Assembly: GCA_025782575.1 (NCBI GenBank)
Contig: JALGYY010000046.1
Span: 372,001 to 436,000 of the forward strand
From: a bacterium
Lineage (GTDB): Bacteria > Orphanbacterota > Orphanbacteria > Orphanbacterales > Orphanbacteraceae
Direction: 5' to 3'
DNA: 64,000 nucleotides
The first letter of the stretch is position 1. Each line of letters begins with the position of its first letter. The notes beneath the pieces are model-generated. The model made no database searches. It saw nothing but the letters and a program-made list of their open reading frames with translations, and had not been told where the DNA came from. Below are positions 61,204 through 64,000 of this stretch, one piece after another. A program made the translations under genes and the position numbers.

Positions 61204-64000
61204 ATGAAATGGGCGAAGCACGTCCTTCTCTACCTCGGCGTGTGCTTTATCCTCTCGTCCGCTACGGCGGAGGCCGGACAGGTATCTCTGGCATGGACGG
61301 CGCCTTCGGAAAACAGCACCGGCGGAACCGTGCTCGGCTATGACCTGCGCTACAGCAGTACGCCGGTCAGCAGCGATACGCTCGGTTGGTGGGGAAACGC
61401 GAGTCAGGCGGCGGGAGAACCATCTCCGGCGAGCCCCGGTGCGACCGAGTCCCAGGTTGTAGGCGGGCTGACTCCCAGCGTTTCCTATACCTTTCTGATC
61501 CGTTCGTTTGATGAAGCCGGGAACGTTTCCCCCTTCTCCAATGTGCTCGTATCTACAATCACGGATACATCGGATACCACCTCGACACCTGATACGACTG
61601 CCGTCGTCATTTCCGGGATTACTGTTGAGGGACTCGGATCGATGAGTGCCCGGATCTCATGGCAGACTAATATTGATACATACGGATTCCTTCGATATGG
61701 ACCGACGGCGTCTTACGGTTCGGCCTCTTCGATCGAAGGCCCCTCTTCAGTTCATTCGATTCTGATCACCGGACTCTCATCCGGCCAGACTTACCACTAC
61801 CAATCTGTCTCCTATGTGGATTCGAGACGAGACTCCTCTTTAGACGGTACATTCACCACGTTGACCGATGAAGATGGGCCGCCTGCCCCGCCCCAGGGCG
61901 TCACTGCATCCAACGGACCCGGCTTCGTCGGGATCGGCTGGAACGGTCCCGCTGAATCGGATATCGCGAACTTCAACGCATACTGGACAGAGTGGCCCCG
62001 CGATAGTTCTACGGTACTCGCCGGCGAAAACTTCGAGGGTGTCGCGGTGGGTGGTGATCCCCCGGAGTGGCGAACCTCACAGTTCTTCAGCGTGGTAGAC
62101 CTCCCCGGTCACGGAAAGGTCTGGCAAGGTGACCCGGTCGGTGGCGCGTATCAGGCACATTACCGCCCGGTAGAAGAGCAGATTCAGGACATGGGTGACC
62201 TGGAGTTCACGGGAAACCTCATGCTTACACCCAGCGCTATCGCCGGCCTTGTGGTCCGCAGGGAACACGGACCGAAATACTATCAGTTTGAATTCTCAGG
62301 ATCCGATCCTCTTCATATCGTAGGTTTCGGAGTCCCGGTCACTACGGTTTATACGGAAGACTTCACTCCACTCTATAATGTCTGGTACTCGTATCGCGTT
62401 CGATCGTGGACGGAAGGGAGCGAAGTACTTCTCGCCTGCTCCATGTGGCCGGAGGGCGAATCGGAGCCGCCGGGATGGCAAATCATAGCCAGGGGATCAG
62501 GCTCTTCCCCCAGTTTGACCGGTACGGTCGGAATCTTCATCTTCGGGTGGAGCGAAACGTATTTTGATGATTTCGAAGTACGGAAGCTCCCGCCATCGAG
62601 CAGTAGAGTTGATCGGGCACTTTTCAGCTCGTGGATTCACCAGGGGCTCTCGAGCAATTCGACTTATCACTACTGGGTAGAGGCGGTTGACCAGGCGGGT
62701 AACCGGAGTAAGCTGAGTAATGTCGCTTCAGGGAACCCCCAATTTCTCGACGAGAGTGATCAGACTCCGCCCGCAGCCATTACGGATCTGGCTGCGATAC
62801 CGGGAGGAGCACTCGGGGCAGCCCAGTTGACATGGACTGCAACGGGAGACGACGGCGGTACCGGAACGGCAACTTCCTACAGTGTAAAGTACTCCTCTTC
62901 ACCGATCGATGAGCAGGGATGGAATGGAGCGACCACAGTCAACTCCGGCGTCCCCAAACCCGCAGGGCAATCCGAGTCGCTCACCGTAGTCGGTCTGAGT
63001 GCAGGCGAGACTTACTACTTCGCCGTCCGGGCGCTCGACGAGGCGGGCAATGAGTCGCCGGTGTCGAACAGCCCGGGTACCACCCTCCTGGCGGACACCG
63101 AGAGCCCCGTGCTATCGGGCATCGGCGCCTCCTCCATCCAGCAGACATCGGCACTGATCCACTGGACGACGGACGAACCGACCACCGCAAGTGTGAATTA
63201 CGGCCTGACCCCCGAGTATGAGCTGGGCACAGTTGTTCGTACTTCCCTAGCAACAGTCCACAGCCTCTCACTTTCCAATCTGCAGCCTGAGACTGTCTAT
63301 CATTACAAAATCACATCCAGTGACGGCGCAGGAAATTCCACCTCCTCCGCCGATCACAGTTTTATCACCGCATCGGAAACCGATTCTTCCGTGCTCTCGA
63401 TCTCTTCGGTTACCGTCCAATCCGTTTCTGATACCGATGCTGTGATCGTCTTCAGTACATCTGTCACCGCTGACGGCTTCGTCGACTACGGACTGGGCAC
63501 TACCTATCCCAACACCGTTGAGGGAGACGACCCCGTGATTAATCATGTGATTCGACTCTCCCCACTGGTTCCCGGTGAGCTTTACCATTTCCAGGCGAGG
63601 GCCACATTGCCGGGTGGGGGAGAGGAGACGGTATCGGGCGACCACATATTGATCGCTAAATCCGGTGCGGGGGCCGACACTACCGCGCCTGTCATAATCG
63701 ATGTGGCTCTTGGGACGCCCACGTCGACCAGAATATTCATCAGCTGGACTACCGACGAGAACGCGCTCGGTAAAATCGAATATGGTCTATCCAGCAGCTA
63801 TGGGCTTTCCGCCTCACCCGGCAATGAGTACAGCAAGGACCACTCCGGTCTCCTCGAGGGGTTGACGCCCGGCACCTCGTTCCATTTTCGAATTGTGGCA
63901 ACAGACTTTCATGAGAACATCGCACTCTCCGGTGATTTTGAATTCGCCACCGAGGATGACACGACGATCGTTGATCTGGTTGGTCCGATCGTTTCGAGTC
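61204..64000 (+). CDS. Large secreted fibronectin type III repeat protein, 3' end beyond window
   Basis: The frame stays open from ATG 61204 to the window edge, giving at least 932 residues. A signal peptide comes first (LLYLGVCFILSSATAEA). FN3 or purple-acid-phosphatase-N-like beta-sandwich domains follow: FN3 at about 25-120, PAP-N-like at 135-220, FN3 at 222-505, FN3 at 520-632, then PAP-N-like units at about 633-725, 726-820 and 821-915, with an eighth beginning. Each PAP-N-like unit has an I-S-W-x-T strand, an x-Y-G turn and a YHY/FHF strand. The third FN3 is interrupted at about 275-465 by a jelly-roll/LamG-like insert starting ENFEGVAVGG and ending YFDDFEVRK. The protein is probably surface-exposed; any C-terminal anchor lies outside the window. 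Confidence 0.88.
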   Translation, partial: MKWAKHVLLYLGVCFILSSATAEAGQVSLAWTAPSENSTGGTVLGYDLRYSSTPVSSDTLGWWGNASQAAGEPSPASPGATESQVVGGLTPSVSYTFLIRSFDEAGNVSPFSNVLVSTITDTSDTTSTPDTTAVVISGITVEGLGSMSARISWQTNIDTYGFLRYGPTASYGSASSIEGPSSVHSILITGLSSGQTYHYQSVSYVDSRRDSSLDGTFTTLTDEDGPPAPPQGVTASNGPGFVGIGWNGPAESDIANFNAYWTEWPRDSSTVLAGENFEGVAVGGDPPEWRTSQFFSVVDLPGHGKVWQGDPVGGAYQAHYRPVEEQIQDMGDLEFTGNLMLTPSAIAGLVVRREHGPKYYQFEFSGSDPLHIVGFGVPVTTVYTEDFTPLYNVWYSYRVRSWTEGSEVLLACSMWPEGESEPPGWQIIARGSGSSPSLTGTVGIFIFGWSETYFDDFEVRKLPPSSSRVDRALFSSWIHQGLSSNSTYHYWVEAVDQAGNRSKLSNVASGNPQFLDESDQTPPAAITDLAAIPGGALGAAQLTWTATGDDGGTGTATSYSVKYSSSPIDEQGWNGATTVNSGVPKPAGQSESLTVVGLSAGETYYFAVRALDEAGNESPVSNSPGTTLLADTESPVLSGIGASSIQQTSALIHWTTDEPTTASVNYGLTPEYELGTVVRTSLATVHSLSLSNLQPETVYHYKITSSDGAGNSTSSADHSFITASETDSSVLSISSVTVQSVSDTDAVIVFSTSVTADGFVDYGLGTTYPNTVEGDDPVINHVIRLSPLVPGELYHFQARATLPGGGEETVSGDHILIAKSGAGADTTAPVIIDVALGTPTSTRIFISWTTDENALGKIEYGLSSSYGLSASPGNEYSKDHSGLLEGLTPGTSFHFRIVATDFHENIALSGDFEFATEDDTTIVDLVGPIVSS

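Overview
The window is 64 kb of bacterial chromosome at roughly 55-60 percent G+C, densely coded, with nearly every gene overlapping its upstream neighbour by 1, 4, 8 or 11 bases. I see no tRNA, rRNA, insertion sequence, integrase or CRISPR array. The organism is Gram-negative in style: a TamB-like C-terminus, a Wza-type export protein, a Wzz/BY-kinase pair, sigma-54 control, and a secreted beta-propeller ending in a FlgD/type IX-secretion-like sorting domain. That last feature and the long fibronectin-type surface protein suggest the FCB superphylum or a neighbouring candidate phylum. This placement is inference.

Positions 1-9800 are housekeeping: the end of a TamB-like protein, the UvrD/PcrA helicase, gatCAB (tRNA amidotransferase), then an FMN riboswitch with its terminator and the riboflavin operon ribD-ribE-ribBA-ribH followed by nusB. 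A 1022-residue hybrid sensor kinase follows (9839-12907). On the opposite strand, 17261-12948 encodes an ABC ATPase, one large FtsX-type permease and a secreted AttH/CrtC-like lipocalin, resembling an attEFGH transport unit.

Positions 17435-41958 form one long, tightly coupled glycan operon of 17 genes reading right from a single good promoter. It holds several polyprenyl-phosphate sugar synthases of the DPM type, a DUF2304 protein, five large GT-C-like membrane enzymes (two YfhO-like, one DUF2723 with TPRs, two GT39/ArnT-like, one with TPRs), a flippase-like membrane protein, GT4 and GT2 transferases, a nucleotide-sugar epimerase, a WecB epimerase, and a GT2 fused to a sugar-phosphate transferase that has lost its catalytic Asp-Glu pair. 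It ends with a secreted beta-propeller protein. The gene set reads as a lipid-linked sugar donor system feeding periplasmic transfer onto lipid, polymer or protein.

Positions 42260-57043 begin with a sigma-54 activator whose receiver carries Glu in place of the phospho-accepting Asp. A second, polymer-export operon follows: outer-membrane export protein, Wzz-like protein, BY-kinase, a GT2 pair (one active-looking, one a pseudo-enzyme), FemAB-like acyltransferase, O-antigen-ligase-like protein, DegT-type aminotransferase, another GT2, a polysaccharide deacetylase, a GT4 and a second WecB. Three GT4-type transferases read leftwards from 60773 to 56868 and collide tail to tail with the second WecB. 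The window closes with the first 932 residues of a giant secreted fibronectin-III protein. It is preceded by a near-perfect sigma-54 promoter, an upstream inverted repeat and a leader that can fold into nested stems.

The observations most worth follow-up are: the TPR-bearing GT-C enzymes, which recall the eukaryotic TMEM260/TMTC O-mannosyltransferases and sit near secreted beta-sandwich proteins; the two pseudo-enzymes inside otherwise active glycan pathways; the Asp-to-Glu response regulator; and the sigma-54-driven fibronectin protein.
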